A stretch of DNA of 64,000 nt from Argopecten irradians (GCF_041381155.1 NC_091134.1:31377540-31441539), one strand, 5' to 3'. Shown: positions 1 through 13,300, numbered from the stretch's first letter. The notes: generated by a model from the letters alone, not told the origin. Made by a program: numbers and translations.

Positions 1-119
1 TTTATTCTTACCTCTATTGGCACGACTTGAGTGTTTTCGCCAGTTACCATCTTGAATGGTATTTATGCCGTATTTATTTTATCATCTCCTTTTCCTTCGC
101 TTGTGAATATCTACAGCAA

Positions 120-229
120 CTGATTAATGGAAGTATGGCTGCCGAATAGAGGAAATCTCGCGATATCGCACACTACGTGAACACAAACGTGACTTCAAAC
201 TTCCTTTCCGGTTGTGCTCCAGAACGAAC
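120..229 (+). promoter_or_regulatory. RPL10A: RPL10A promoter and 5'TOP leader
   Basis: The leader just before the RPL10A start codon has a C at 200 followed by a pyrimidine run (CTTCCTTTCC). This is the 5' terminal oligopyrimidine pattern of ribosomal protein mRNAs, which places the likely transcription start at about 200 and gives a leader of about 30 nt. A TCTCGCGA motif at 156-163, about 40 bp upstream, is a known element of TATA-less housekeeping promoters. Both sites are read directly; their function is inferred from the family. No TATA box is evident. Bases 1-119 hold nothing I recognise. Confidence 0.6.
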
Positions 230-2572
230 ATGAGGTGAAAATTTACTCTGCTGAACAATCCGTATTAATCTTCGATCTAACGCATGGAAAACTGTCTATC
301 TGTATACAAACTTTTGTCTTTGAATTGCATTCCTTCATATTTTGGATAAAACGTCCATTAAACCTCGTAATTTCGGATATTTTTCAAAACACTAAGGCCT
401 AACATCCACCTACATTTCACAACGACGTGGAAGTTGTCCATTAAAGTAGTGTAACGAAAATGGAAATGATTAATATCTAAAGTGAATCTCGAGGGTAACA
501 ACAACCGTTTAATATGTCGAAGAAAATATATTGTAATTAAAAATGCACGTTTTTGGAACATAAACTGGCACATTCAATTTGTGTCTAAATTGCCAATTTT
601 AATGTGGAATGGACAGGCTATATGGCGTGTTAAAACTAAAAGTTGAAAGTTGAAAATTTGTCATGTAATTAGATTAAAAATTTGTTAATTTAGACCTTTC
701 TGACCTACCACTGAATTATTTGTTGGATGTAATAAAAAAAAATATCAAAATTTGTCAAGCATTTCTTTTTTTTTCTTTTACCTCCCCATATTTAAATAAA
801 AGTTGCCCTGTTCATTTTCTACTAGTACTGTACTGTAGTGCAATCTGTTAATGACTGATTCATGTTGGCACATAACACTTATAGATCTATTTAAACACTT
901 TCTTTATTTCCAGCAAAATTTCAAGGGACAACCTTTACGAGGCCATTAACGCGGTCCTCACCGCCTCACAGGAGAAGAAGAGGAAGTTCACTCAGTCTGT
1001 TGAACTTCAGATTGTTCTGAAGAACTATGATCCCCAAAAGGACAAGCGTTTCTCTGGAACCGTCAAGTATGCATCACTATTTTCCTGACTACAGTGCTAA
1101 AGAAAAAGATCAGGACCACCACCCTGGGTCGTAAAATAACTGGGAAGGTATCCTTTATGATGCCGACAAATGATGCCCCTATTGTATTTTAACTGACCCC
1201 CACCCAGGGTCATTAAAGAACTGGGGAGACCTTTGTAAGTTCAAGGTCGACTATTGATGTACTATTCATATTACTCCTGAGAAATTCCGTCTCTGTGACT
1301 TCGGACACAGGCTGGACAAGGCTTTGGTATGTAATCCTAAGTGTTGCCATACCTATTACCCAAACACATTCCTGATTCTGGATATTAGGCCTCGTAGATG
1401 CATTGACATGTAGTTTTACATTTCTATGTTTTTGGTGATATAATTATTATGTGAATTTTTTTTGGAGTTAAAGTTGCTTATGGGTTCATTTTTGTGTCAA
1501 AAAAATATCTTAATTACATCTAGAATTACATTAACTCGTTCATTTTTTAGACTGAGGCATATTCCACGTCCCAAGATGAGAGTATGTGTTCTTGGAGATC
1601 AGGTACACTGTGACCAGGCAAACGCCAACAAGATTCCATGCATGGATGCCGACTCCTTGAAGAAATTGAACAAGGACAAGAAATTGGTGAAGAAACTGGG
1701 TAAGATTTAGAATGAAATGATTTAAGAGGGTGGAGAAATAATGTAGCGCAAGGTGTTGGAGGATGCCTGGTGGTGTAATTAATACTAAATAATAAAAAGA
1801 TATATTAAACTTTTGCAGAGTTGTAGTTTGCAGATATGGAATTAAATACAACACTTGCTTCTTCAAAGTTGTTGGTACAGAAATACACCAACATAAAAGA
1901 CATTGTTCCTGCCAATGATGATGATAAAAATTTTGCATGTATTGTCTGATTCTAACCATGACGAGAATAAAACTGTCACTGAGGCAGGAATATATCTTGT
2001 AAGTTGTATCCATAAAGCTTTTGAGCTTCTACACAGCTCTTGTTGAATGAAAACTGCTCTTTTTACAGCAAAGAAGTATGATGCCTTCCTTGCTTCTGAC
2101 TCGCTGATCAAGACTATCCCTAGGATCCTTGGGCCAGGATTGAACAGAGCAGGAAAGTTCCCATCACAGGTCACCCACAACGAGTCTCTGGTGTCCAAGA
2201 TTGAAGAAACCAAAGCAACCATCAAGTTTCAGTTGAAAAAGGTTGGTAGTACCTTAGTAGTTATTCAAAATTTGTCAAAATTGATCAGATGGCATAGATC
2301 CACAACTTAATTAGTTAATTTTCTTACATGTCATTCACAAACTTCGAAATATTTTTAAAATGTTACCAGTGAGTGAAACAAAAATTTGTATCTACTTGTA
2401 GGTGTTGTGTCTGGCTGTTTGCATTGGACATGTGGAGATGGGTGCTGATGAACTATATTCCAACATCTCTCTCTCAATCAACTTCTTAGTGTCTTTGCTG
2501 AAGAAAAACTGGCAGAATGTCCGTGCTCTCTACATCAAGGGATCCATGACGCCTGCCCAGAGAATTTACTAA
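230..2572 (+). CDS. RPL10A: 60S ribosomal protein L10a (uL1)
   Basis: This is the L1 stalk protein of the large cytosolic ribosomal subunit, which helps release deacylated tRNA. The exons are 230-234, 914-1066, 1551-1699, 2069-2241 and 2402-2572. All introns are GT-AG, the phases agree and the total is 651 nt, giving 216 residues (the human protein has 217). The first exon holds only ATG AG, completed to Ser by the first base of exon 2, so the protein starts [12 protein letters not shown]. Recognisable L10a stretches are [60 protein letters not shown] and the C-terminal [17 protein letters not shown] polyadenylation signal lies 13 bp after the stop. Intron 3 carries a snoRNA, as is common for ribosomal protein genes. 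No defect is seen, so the gene looks intact. Confidence 0.97.
1908..1988 (+). ncRNA. intronic C/D box snoRNA
   Basis: This lies in RPL10A intron 3 and shows every element of a C/D box methylation guide in order. The 5' stem CCTGCC (1908-1913) pairs perfectly with GGCAGG (1983-1988). Box C is ATGATGA (1915-1921, in a stretch that repeats GATGAT), D' is CTGA (1946-1949), C' is ATGACGA (1958-1964) and D is CTGA (1979-1982). The two guide stretches are those just upstream of D' (about 1935-1945) and D (about 1966-1978). It should be released from the spliced intron and direct 2'-O-methylation of rRNA or snRNA. The guide before D' has eight bases complementary to an ACAATACA run in animal 18S rRNA, too short to name a target. 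I cannot assign a SNORD number. Confidence 0.85.
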
Positions 2573-2584
2573 GATTGTTGTCCT

Positions 2585-2590
2585 AATAAA
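2585..2590 (+). promoter_or_regulatory. RPL10A polyadenylation signal
   Basis: A canonical AATAAA begins 13 bp past the RPL10A stop codon. It implies a very short 3'UTR, as usual for ribosomal protein mRNAs. Confidence 0.8.
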
Positions 2591-3116
2591 GTTCATTCTG
2601 TGATGGCATATTTGGTTCGAGAGATTCTGTCATAAGAGCAGAAACGAATATTTGCTAATGAATACTTACTAACAAATATTCAAATAGTAAGATAGTAATC
2701 GAATATTTGATTATCTACTACCCTTGCGATATCCCTTGTCGCGCATTATTACGTTGTTATTCACATGTGAAAATCATTTTACTATCTTTTTACTCATCAA
2801 TTTAGCAAAAGTAATATATCGGATAAATATCAGTAAAAGCGTTTAAAAGAAATAACGTATATTGGAAATATGATAAAGATGGAAATAATTAGGTACCAGA
2901 TGCATGTTCAATCATAAAATGATTTAATTCATGGAAAATCGGGCGACTGAAGCATGGTTGTTTACAATCGCAACACAATGGTTGACTCATTTTTGCTACA
3001 ATTTTCTGCTGGCCGGTTATCGAGAAAATATAAGTAAAATTGTCAAAAATAAAATATCAAAAGGTTAAAATATATTTAAATATTATTCATGTGCAAAAAA
3101 TGGTCATTAAGTGTAA
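2591..3116. other. intergenic, nothing recognised
   Basis: AT-rich sequence between the RPL10A polyadenylation site and the first family C repeat. I see no open frame, RNA gene or repeat end here. Confidence 0.5.
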
Positions 3117-4190
3117 CAAGAGATCCCAGAGGGATCTTAGCGCCCACCAAAGAATGATCTATATCTGACAAAGGAAAGATCTTTTCTCTACTTTTCAAAC
3201 TTTTTCAAACATACTACATATAAAATTTGAGACGGATCGCTTCAGTACCTTTTGAGAAATAGCGGTAACAAACTATCAAAATCCAAGATGACTCCTTGGC
3301 GGCCATTTTGTTGATCAATCGGTCCCAAATCACAATATGCACAACTAGGGCCCTAGGGGAACCTACATGTGAAATTTGAGAAAGATCCATTCAATACTAT
3401 CTGAGAAATAGCGATAACAAACTTCGAATATAAAAATCCAAGATGGCTGCCTGGTAGCAATTTTGTTGACCGATCGGTCCCAAATCGCACTATGCACAAC
3501 TAGGGCCCTAGGGGAAACTACATATGAATTTTGAGACGGATCCCTTAAGTACTTTCTGAGAAATAGCGATAACAAAATCCAAGATGGCTGCCTGACGACC
3601 ATTTTGTTAACCGATCGGTCCCAAAATGCAATATGCACAACTAGGTCCCTAGGGGAACCTACATATGAAATTTGAGACAGATCCCTTCAGTACTATCTGA
3701 GAAATAGCCATAACAAACTTTAACTATCGAAATCAATGATGGCGGCTATCTTGTTCACCGATTGGTCCAAAAATGCAATATGCACAACAAGGGCCCTAGA
3801 GGAACCTACATATTAAATTTGAGAAAGATCCCTTCAGCACTTTGAGAAATGGGGATATCAAACCTTAACTATCAAAATCCAAGATGGCGGCCATCTTGTT
3901 TTTACTATCAGCCTCAAAGTCTGTATGGCACACCTAGGGACCAAGGGTATCCTCCATGTGAAGTTTGAACAAAATCCCTTCAGTAGTTCTCAAGAAATAT
4001 CGATAAAAAACTTCAACTGCCAAAATCAAAGCTGGCGGCCATCTTGTTTTTCCGATCAGCCTCAAAATCTGTATGGCACAACTAGGGACCAAGGGTAACC
4101 TCCATGTGAAGTTTGAACAAAATCCCTTCAGTAGTTCTCAAGAAATATCGATAACAAACTTCAACTGCCAAAAGTAAAGGACAAAGCCCA
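3117..4190 (+). mobile_element. family C repeat, 5' end plus tandem units
   Basis: It begins CAAGAG then the palindrome GATCCC-aga-GGGATC, which is the left terminus shared by all family C copies here. About seven tandem units follow, of roughly 120-150 bp. Each has a 'ccaagatggc...gccat' block, a 'ccctaggggaacctacatatg' type block and a 'gagaaatagcgataacaaa' type block. The right-hand hairpin (AGCCCACCATC...) seen in other C copies is missing, so this copy is truncated near 4190. There are no coding frames. It is interpreted as a non-autonomous Helitron-like element; the structure is seen, the class is inferred. Confidence 0.75.
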
Positions 4191-5404
4191 TATTTCGGTG
4201 CAGTAATGAGCGGGAAATTTGAATGAGTACGGAGAGTTAGAGAGTTAAAAAGATCTTTGACATTAGGGTTTGAATACTATTCGTTTCAGCTCTAGTTATA
4301 ATCGGGAAAGTTTGTCTGGTATATTCTGGTTAAATATCTATCCCACTCAAGGACTGACGTAAGAAGTAATATTAGTATCATCCAAAACAATCCAAGATGA
4401 AGGACCTTGAAATGAAATATTTTTTACGAGTCCTTGGGCTACATCGATAAATGAAATGGAATAGTCTCGTGACATCAGCTTTTCACTATGATCAGTATAA
4501 AGTGTGTTAAGAAATCTCATGATTTACTTCAGAGAGCTTCAAAATTAGATAAAAAATCACTATTCAAATAGGTGTATGCATGAGTAATGAGAGCATACTT
4601 TTTAAACAGCATCCAATGTGTTTCCATTTCTGAACACTCAAATAACTATTTCTTACCAACTGATTTTGTATTCTTATAAAGTTGTTTATAAATCTAAGTA
4701 ATATATGTGCTGTTCATTTTAGCTCCAACGGAAGTGATTTACAATGATTGTCGGTAAGAGTGATCGAAAACTTTCAAAACCAAGAACTATATTCCTAATT
4801 ATTTATCCCCTGCTGGAGTGTGTTCAATGTTCCCCGTCTTGTCAGGACTCGGTTTCCAGATATTTTACATAACTTTATAACAAATCAGTGGATTTTGATA
4901 AAACTTCACACAATGGAAACACACGAGAAAATAAGCTTGGGATTCATTGGTTTGTTTTTTTTGTTTGATTCATTAACAGCTATGGTCATGTAAGGACGGC
5001 CTCGCGCAAAACTCAATCTGAGTGACTATGTTGGATATTGCAAAAGCACAAGTAGGGACCATGGGAAAATATTTTATAAAGATCCCTTTAGAACTTCTGA
5101 TAAAAAAAAATGATGACAAAATCCAAGATGGCTGCGTATTGGCCATCTTGTTACTGCATATCAGTCCAAAACTGCATTAGGCACATTTATGGACCAATGA
5201 AATGTCCCTTCTGGCTCCTGGACTTTTGAGAAATAGTGATAACAAGAATTATTTACTTGAAAAAAAAATTATTGATGATGTACAACACTATTGACAAAAA
5301 GCTATTTGACGATAATGGACTAAAATCTTGGCTCTGAACCCCCTGGGCAGGAGGGGCGGTGCCCAATAAGGCAAACAAAAATGTCTGTTTATCTGTAAAT
5401 AGGT
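4191..5404. other. intergenic with faint family C remnant
   Basis: Mostly unique AT-rich DNA without a convincing gene. About 5030-5240 is a decayed family C unit ('aaaatccaagatggctgcg', then a 'ggccatcttgtt' block). Nothing else is recognised. Confidence 0.4.
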
Positions 5405-5606
5405 TCCCCTAGGACCCTGGTTGTGCATATTGCATTTTGGGACCGATCAGTAAATAAAATGGCCGACCAGCGGCCATCTTTGATTTTGATCGCGGTAGTA
5501 TGTTTGAAAGTTTGAAAAGCAGAGAAAAGATCCCTCTTTCCATTGTCAGACATAGATCATTCTTTGGTGGGCGCCAAGATTTCTCTGGGATCTCTTGTTT
5601 TGCCAA
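5405..5606 (-). mobile_element. family C repeat, terminal fragment (inverted)
   Basis: One family C unit plus its CAAGAG terminus, in reverse orientation: the plus strand ends 'ggcgccaagatttctctggg' and then 'atctcttgtttt'. It is the reverse complement of the left end at 3117, so this is a one-ended fragment. It directly abuts a family B fragment. Confidence 0.65.
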
Positions 5607-5619
5607 TGTACTCTAAACA

Positions 5620-5975
5620 GACATTTGTTTTTGGCCTAAGGAAATTGGAGAAAAATCCTTTAAATCGCTACTAGTCAGAGAGTTCTGCTGGTATTGTAAC
5701 CAATTTTGGCCAGAAACATCCTTGTGGGAAGGGGATCAAGACTATGAATTCTGGCTGTGACTCTAGGGAGCAGGATGGTTGGAGCCTGATAGGGAAATTG
5801 CAGGCAAATCCTTTAAATTGCTAAATTAATAGTCCGAGTTCAGCATGGAATTTAAAAAAATATATCCTTGGGTAGGGGGACAGAGTTTGTATAATTTTCA
5901 GACACCGTTTCGAACATTACAAACCAGGTGAGCAATACAGGCCCTTTGGGCCTTTTTTTTGACAAATTATTATTT
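5620..5975 (-). mobile_element. family B repeat remnant (inverted)
   Basis: Two decayed family B units ('aatcctttaaatcgctacta', 'ccttgggtagggggacagag') end in the B left terminus 'caggtgagcaatacaggccc' and 'tttgggcctttttt', read here as reverse complement. The right-hand hairpin is absent. It is more diverged than the B copies at 24.3, 32.3 and 57.9 kb, so probably older. Confidence 0.65.
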
Positions 5976-6513
5976 AGCTTTCTCCATACATTGACTTCTC
6001 TTAAGAGAAAACAAAACAAGAATAAACATAACATGCTTATTTATTCTTTATCACATATGAGAAACATTACCATACTTATGATGTATATCAAAAACTGACT
6101 TATTACTAAAAATTTAGTAAAATAACTTAAATAAACTGGATGGCTACAAATCTAGTCCATGAGGTTTATAAGAAAGAGACAATACCCTGCAGCTATAATC
6201 AGTTTGTCTATACTTGGCTTCATTATATCATTGATATCCATTAGTAAATCGCACATGTTATTAAAGTAAGTATCAAAATACCTTTTTACCACATTTTAGC
6301 TTCATGATTGACAGGTAAATTCAACTTGATAATATCTTGCAATGCTATTTTTCGAAAACTATTTTCAACATTCCAAGTGGCAACATTTCTTCTTCATGGA
6401 TCATTGTTATATATCATACAACTTGTACATTTAAATGACTTGAATAATTTTCGTTATAGTCAGATTAAGGTCTGTTATAGCTTGTGATGACTGGAAGGTA
6501 TCTTTGAAATTCC

Positions 6514-6795
6514 AGGGGTTACTATCACTCATAATATCCACCTGCAATATTTCATAGTATAACTGGAGGCTCTCTGTGCGAACACTTACAAAAATTTAGT
6601 TTAATGTACATGTGCATCAAAAGGATTTACTAAATAATAACGGTACACTGTAGTCGACTGTACATATTTGCTTTGAGCGTCACTGTCATCTTCAAAGGAA
6701 GTCTCTGAAAATCTGTGATTGGTCATTTTTCAATGAAAAGAACTTTTGCTAAGAAGTATTCCAGTGTTGATATAACGACAGTGATTGTAACCCCT
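6514..6795. mobile_element. MITE with AGGGGTTAC inverted termini
   Basis: The left end AGGGGTTACTATCACT and the right end AGTGATTGTAACCCCT form terminal inverted repeats of about 30 bp with mismatches. The same termini bound a better preserved copy at 38080-38304, and a left half lies at 57654. The interior has no coding capacity. No target-site duplication is clear. It is a short non-autonomous DNA transposon by structure; the superfamily is not assigned. Confidence 0.65.
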
Positions 6796-7895
6796 GAAGT
6801 AAGTTCCTATGAGAAGACACAGTAATATTTTGCTAGAAAACTAAGTCTCTTCTTATTTTTATGTTCTACAAGAACTAATATAGGTATCCGGCCTACTATA
6901 CCTTTCAGCAACAATATCTGCCAAAAGTCTTTAGAGCTACAATTGATACAGGACATAACTAATGGAATATTCAAACTGAATTATGGAAACAAATATTGAT
7001 CTGGTATTTATCAAATATTCCATGAATAGTAATGAACAAGTCAAAGATGGTGATCAAAGATGAACTTGATTTTGTACATGTCATAACAACATGTACAACC
7101 AGCATACATTTATATACCAGCATATTTAGTTTTGAATAGTAATTTTAAAGAATCCTCACACAAAAGTATAGCTGATGAGTAAGTTTGAAAAAAAAACATA
7201 CATGTTTTATTTGACATGCATAGAAGAAACAATTTGAAATGTTGACTCGTGATATACATGGTAAGGACTACCAACTGGTACTACTACTAACCATACAATT
7301 ACATGTACGATATTCAACTGTAAACCATGATTTTTTTTCATTCAATCTCGCATAAACCAACTAAGGGGACAAGTTTATTTTACCAATAAATGAATAAATC
7401 AGATAATATCATAAATGATTTTAGCGATATTCTAGTTTACAAAATAGTTATAAACAGCAATTTCAATAAATTGAACAGTACTCATCAAAATTTACTCCAC
7501 ATTCAAGTGTTTATCTATTTACTGCAGGTACATACAGGAATAACTCAAAGTATGTGAGCAATGGAGAGAACAGATGTTCATGATTTAGGTTATTGCAAAT
7601 ATTGTAATTGTCTAACATGCATATTGCACACATAGAATCTATCTTGGCATAAATACACATGAAAAAATAAATTGCACATCACAATAGATATATGGTACAA
7701 TTAAAAAATTTGCCCTATAATTTAACTTATAGCCCTATTTTTTAAATGAAAATGTATTAATGATCCAAAGTACTCTAATTAGTTCTCATTTTTGACACAA
7801 AATATATTCATAACCTTGATGTTTCACAAGTTGTCAAGATACACAATTCAACCATTTACACAGTGAATCATGTAATTTGTTTTTTTATACATGTA

Positions 7896-8263
7896 CCATA
7901 TTTCACCGCAAATAAGACCCCCCTCCAAGAGAAGAAATAAAGGTCAAAAGTGGTGGACTGTCCATAATTCGTAGTTATTGATACATATAATTAAATTAAA
8001 TCACCAGTGAATTAACTTTAATTAAATGACAAAAATAACAAGCACACAAACAGTTGTTTACTACATGATTTTTCTATGCCGATAAAACAAAAAGAAGTTC
8101 CGATACAAAGTCATTTTGGTGATATTTTAATCCATTGCTCAAATCAATCATCCAGTAAACTGAAAAATAGGTGGGGGGTCTTATTTGCAGACATCCCCCC
8201 TAAGTCTAAAAAGGTGGGGGTCTTATTTGCGGGAGGGGTCTTATTTGCAGTCAAATACGGTAA
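7896..8263. mobile_element. MITE-like element, 'GCAAATAAGACCCC' termini
   Basis: The left end reads ccatatttcaccgcaaataa then gaccccc. The right end is its inverted counterpart (gggtcttatttgcag, then tcaaatacgg). The inverted arms are about 27 bp with a few mismatches. Just inside the right end the motif 'ggtcttatttgc' is repeated three times. It is non-coding and about 370 bp long, and resembles a widespread type of short animal DNA transposon; no superfamily is assigned. Confidence 0.6.
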
Positions 8264-9623
8264 ATACATGATACTTGAGCCATGTAGAAGGACATGATGA
8301 AAAGTTCCTCTCTACGAATCAAACAAAAATTCTGATAGTGTTTTCCTGTTTAAAATGCATGCTTCAATAAGATTGACAATCATTCAATCTTAAAACAATT
8401 CAAAATACTAAGATTTCATTTAAAAAGTATAACCTGCATACAGAACACTTGTATATTGACTTTGTGAAGACATATACCTAAACCCTTTCTGTATTACCGG
8501 TACCTGAATATTTAACCCAAAAGCAGTAAAGAAATATTCCTTTCTTTTAAAAGATATTATTTTGAACAAAGGAAACACGTTAAATCTGAATATTGTTTCT
8601 ATAACATACTAGCAGTAGATAAGAATCAAAGGATATAGCATTGCACTAGTGTGTATTTATATGTTATAAGTGTCATGAGAGGGGAGACATTTCATATAAC
8701 CGTCTATTCATGTGCAGTACTGGGTTTTGTTTCTATCTTTTTCGCCCATTTACTAACTGCCAAGCAGGACAAATGAAACTGTATCCTGCCACAGAAAAAA
8801 ATAGTGCATCAGTAATATAACATGCATGGTTTTGCTAATAACAGATATCAGAAGATTTGCAACCTTTCTGATGAAGTTATTCAATACAACCTTACACATC
8901 TAACAATGGTTTTAAACCAGATTCACTTTGTTCATAGTCATGACAATTTTACAAATTTACTGAAAATTAACAATCATACATAACACACATAAATAATCAC
9001 AATTTTGAGAAAGCATGATTTACAACACATTCCTTATAATAACAGAACACATTTTCAATTCATCACATACTACAAAAATATTAAGAATAAGCACATGATA
9101 TTTTTCTTCTCAATCTTTTCATATAAATGAATTAAATGAGATCTAAAACACAGCACAGAAGATGTTACTTTTCACAAGATGCATTGTTTTACCGTTGTGC
9201 ATTTTAAAGCTGTAATAAAATTCTCATTGGTATAATAAATAAACCTGAGGTGTCCAGAAATTTTAGTTCTTGGACAAAATATTGACTACACTTGGTAACC
9301 ACAATTTGTGTAATTAACATCTAATGTAAATGTGTATATTTTCGCATATTCCAAGATTAAATATTTTACATTGGTGGGATTTTTTTCACAATAGATATAA
9401 CTTCGGGCTTTTGGCAATATATTCACAAAATTTTACATGCAGTGATAAAGCCTTCTAGTAATTAGTGAAAAATTCTCCCTTGCATAAATTTCCATGTTTT
9501 TAGTATGTGTAGAATAACTTACATTGAGGTACTACAGATGCCAGTATAATTGGATAACTCTCAGAGAGAGAAAATTCAGCACTTACTCTAGTAAACAATT
9601 TCAGCACAAGACTAGCACTGCTT

Positions 9624-9759
9624 AGTCATTACATATAACACAATGTAACTTTGTCACCCCTATATATTCATAATGAACTGACCCAGTCTTAAGTCATTAC
9701 ATAAAAACCAAAGTAACTTTGTCACCCCTATATATTCATAATGAACTGACCCAGCCTTA
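9624..9759. repeat. 68-bp direct tandem duplication
   Basis: Two adjacent 68-bp copies beginning AGTCATTACATA and containing 'tttgtcacccctatatattc'. They differ at only a few positions, so the duplication is fairly young. Confidence 0.8.
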
Positions 9760-10305
9760 AAATAAGAAGAGTCCAATTTTGTGTCAAAGGTGAACTACAA
9801 CCACAAATGAAGTCATATATATTATATTTAATATTATAGTTCTTTAAAAAAATGACCAGGATTACCACACAACCCCTAAATCTCAGTTCAAATTAGTTAA
9901 CATCATACTTATACATGGTAGACAGATTTCTGAACGAATAATGATCTATCACTGTCATAGGATATTAGCAGAACATGAAAGACAAAAATATGCTCTCCCA
10001 CGACATATCATGTGCAGCAATTTCTGGTATGTCATTAGGGGAAAACTCCAGGTAGTGTAAAGGTTAAAGGTAAGGATCGGGGGCGGGGGGGTTGTTGAGG
10101 ACAGGTCATAAGGTCATAGAGAAGGTCTCTTGTCAGTGGTCATATACTGTTGTGTGTGTATGTGAGGAGTTAGTTATTTGGATCAGGTTTGGGGGAGGGG
10201 CGGTAAGATTTGTGAGGGGAAAGGTTTGGTGGAGTTGTGTATGTGGTGTGGTAGAGGGATTACTTGTGGATACTTGGTCAGTTGGAGGAAGGCGTGGGGA
10301 TGTGA

Positions 10306-13300
10306 TCAGGTTGTATGCTGTGACAGAAGTTGGTGATGGGACATGGCCTCAGCGTGCGTCAGTGGCTGAGCGTCAGTGTTGAGACGGCGTATAGGTGGAT
10401 GTGTGTTTGGTGTACGTCGGCGACCGGCAGGAGCCTTAGGAGGAGGTTTTGAAGATTCTTGGTGAGATGAGTGTATGTGGTTCAGTCTTTGCTCTAATTC
10501 ACTGGCTTGAGATGATGCTGATGAAGGTCCTGCACCGGTTGATCTGCTGTCCTCTGACTCATTAACCGGACAGATATCGATATCAGGAACTACCTGTATT
10601 TGTCCCGACATGCTTGACATGGCACGCCTGTAAACAGGGAATATTTTCTGTTAAGTTTTCACAAATACTTGACAATACACAACCAAATCCAACATATGGA
10701 AAATTCATTGAAAAAACAATTACCAAGTAATGATGCAACTACATGTGCTATTGATATATTGAAACCTTCAGGGTGATAAAGAAAACACTTATTACAAAAT
10801 TTTCATAATTTCAAGATATTGTAGATAACATAGAGCAACTCACCACTTGGATGTAACAGACTGAAGAGCTGACATCACTTGTGTTGCAGTCAGTCTAGTT
10901 TCTGGGGTCAACACCATTAAGTTTCTAATAACTTGAATAGTATCCTGGGATACTCGGCCATCACTGAAAAAGTATCATAAGTACAGTTACAAAATGATTG
11001 ATTACTGGAAAGATTTGTTTATCTTTTTTCATTCAGACACTCGATGAAACATTTTTGATGGAAGGTGTCTGTATAAATCTTAACTCTGGAGGAGGAGGAG
11101 GAGATAAGGGGCACAATAGGGGTAAATAGTGGTTAATCATTTAAATCACTACTAGTCAAAAAATGTATATAGCATTAGTATATATGGGAAAGTCGAGTGA
11201 GATTAAGTTGTGCATAAAATTTTTACCAATGTTTGAAGCTCATGTCATCGTGATTGGATATCGGGCGAGTTAAGAAAACTTTCACATTTTTTGCTAATTA
11301 GAATGAATTTATTTAAGCAATACGTCATATTAGATTACTTAATAACGAAAATGTGAATGTGTAGGGTGAGCCCAAACTTAGAATAATAATAAACATCAAT
11401 ATAACACATTAATTTAAAATTTGATTGAGGCTTTCCAGAATTTAATTTAAGGATAAAGAGGCACAAAATGTTCCTGTGGCCTGGTAGTAAATTCCTTTAT
11501 TTCTTCATACTTACTCTGGTATGGTGTATTCTGCTGATTTGATTTTTCTGAACAACTCATTGGGGACACTGTCATAGAACGGGAACTGGCCATACAGCAT
11601 AGTAAACAGGACAACACCAAGGGCCCACATATCACTGGGTTTACCAAGGTAAGGCTTGCCTACAAATTGACAAAAATAAAACATTTTAAATTAAAACGAG
11701 GCCCATGGGCCTTAACGGTCACATGAGTTCAGATACAGAATGAAACAAAGACATGCATATAAACACTATATATTTGCCTATCAGGCCCTTGAAGTCAGTC
11801 AGTGATTTTATAAATTTGACTTTTTAATCTATGAAGATTATTTGGTTCCATCAAATCTGTAAATTCAGAAGAAAGATTTTTGAAATGTTATCCATTTTGA
11901 CCCCTTTTGGCCCCATCCCTCTGGCCCCTGGGGGTCGACCAGGACCAATATGGATATGATGTTAAAATGCTATCTCAGGCTAATAATTCTAACCCAGATT
12001 GACTAATTTCCTATGAAAACTAAGCAAATAATGTTCCTAAATGTGTTTTTCCTAATATAAACTATAGTAAATTTGACCCCCTCCCCAGGGAAAAATCTGA
12101 GATCCCAGGGCCATGAAATTCTCAAATTTTTGTAAAGGGCCTTAAGACCTTCCAATCTATCAAAAGTATCTGGTTCCATCAAATCTGTGAATTCAAAAAG
12201 AAGATTTTTGAAATTACCATTTTGACCCCTTTTGGCTCCGCCCCTCTGGCCCCTGGGGGTCGGCCATGACCAATATGGATATGATGTTAAAATGCTATTT
12301 CAGACTAATAATTCTAACCCAGTTTGACTAATTTCCTATGAAAAATAGGCAAATAATGTTCATAAATGTGTTTTTCCTATATAAACTAAAGTAAACTTGA
12401 CCCCCTCCCCAGAGGGAAACATGAGACCCCAGGGTCATATTATTCACTTTTTTTTGTCAATGACTTTAAGACCTTTCCATCTATGCAGAGTATTTGATTC
12501 TACCAGTTCCAGAATTTCAGAAGATTTTTAAGTTTTAGCCTATTTGACCCGTTTTGGCCCCGCCCCTAAGGCCCCTGGGGATCAGTCATGGAAAATTTGG
12601 TAATAAGATTAAATGGCCATCACATAGGGGTAATTCTGACTACAATTGACTAATTTCCTATTATAATGACTAAATAATACTCAAAAATGTGTTTTCCCTA
12701 TATAAACTACAGTAAACTTAACCCCCTCCCCAGGGGGAAACCTGAGACCCAAGGGTCATATAATTCACAATTTTCATAAAACACCTTAAGACCTGTCCAT
12801 CTATGATGAGTATTTGATTCTACCATTTCCAGAATTTAAGAAGAAGCTTTTTAAAGTTGTAGCTTATTTGCCCCTTTTGGCCCCGCGCCTCTGCCCCGAA
12901 GGGGTTGACCAGGACCAATATAGATATGATATTAAAATGTTATCTCAGGCTAATAATTCTAAACAAGTTTGACTCCTTTCCTATGAAAATTGAGCAAAAA
13001 ATGCTCATAAATGTGTTTTCCCTTTATAAACTATAGTAAACTTGAACCCCTCCCCAGGGAAAACGTGAGACTCCAGGGTCATATAATTCACAATTTTTGT
13101 AAAGGACCTCAAGACCTTTCCATCTATAAAGAGTATGTGATTCTACCATTTCCAGAATTTCAGAAGAAGATTTTTGAAGTTATAGCCTATTTGACCCCTT
13201 TTGACCCCGCCCCTAAGGCCCCTGGGGGTCAGTCATGGAAAATTGGTTAATAGGATTCAATGGCCATCTCATACTGATAATTCTGACAATATTTGACTCA

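Larger units (their letters stand above)
6796..10305. other. AT-rich stretch, possible STK40 3'UTR
   Basis: No coding exon is recognisable on either strand. STK40 is transcribed leftward and ends at 10306, so part of this stretch may be its long 3'UTR. AATAAA in that orientation (TTTATT on the plus strand) occurs near 6038 and elsewhere, but no site can be chosen. A G-rich tract at about 10078-10300 would be C-rich in the STK40 mRNA. It also holds a MITE-like element at 7896-8263 and a 68-bp tandem duplication at 9624-9759. Confidence 0.35.

Noticed and set aside
1067-1550. H/ACA snoRNA in RPL10A intron 2
   Set aside because: Several short hairpins exist (GACCTT/AAGGTC, CTGTG/CACAG, GGTATG/CATACC) with an ACA near 1376, but no proper H box lies between paired hairpins and the ACA distance is wrong. 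Not supportable.
1540-2225. Minus-strand frames of 120 and 157 codons
   Set aside because: Antisense shadows of RPL10A exons 3 and 4.
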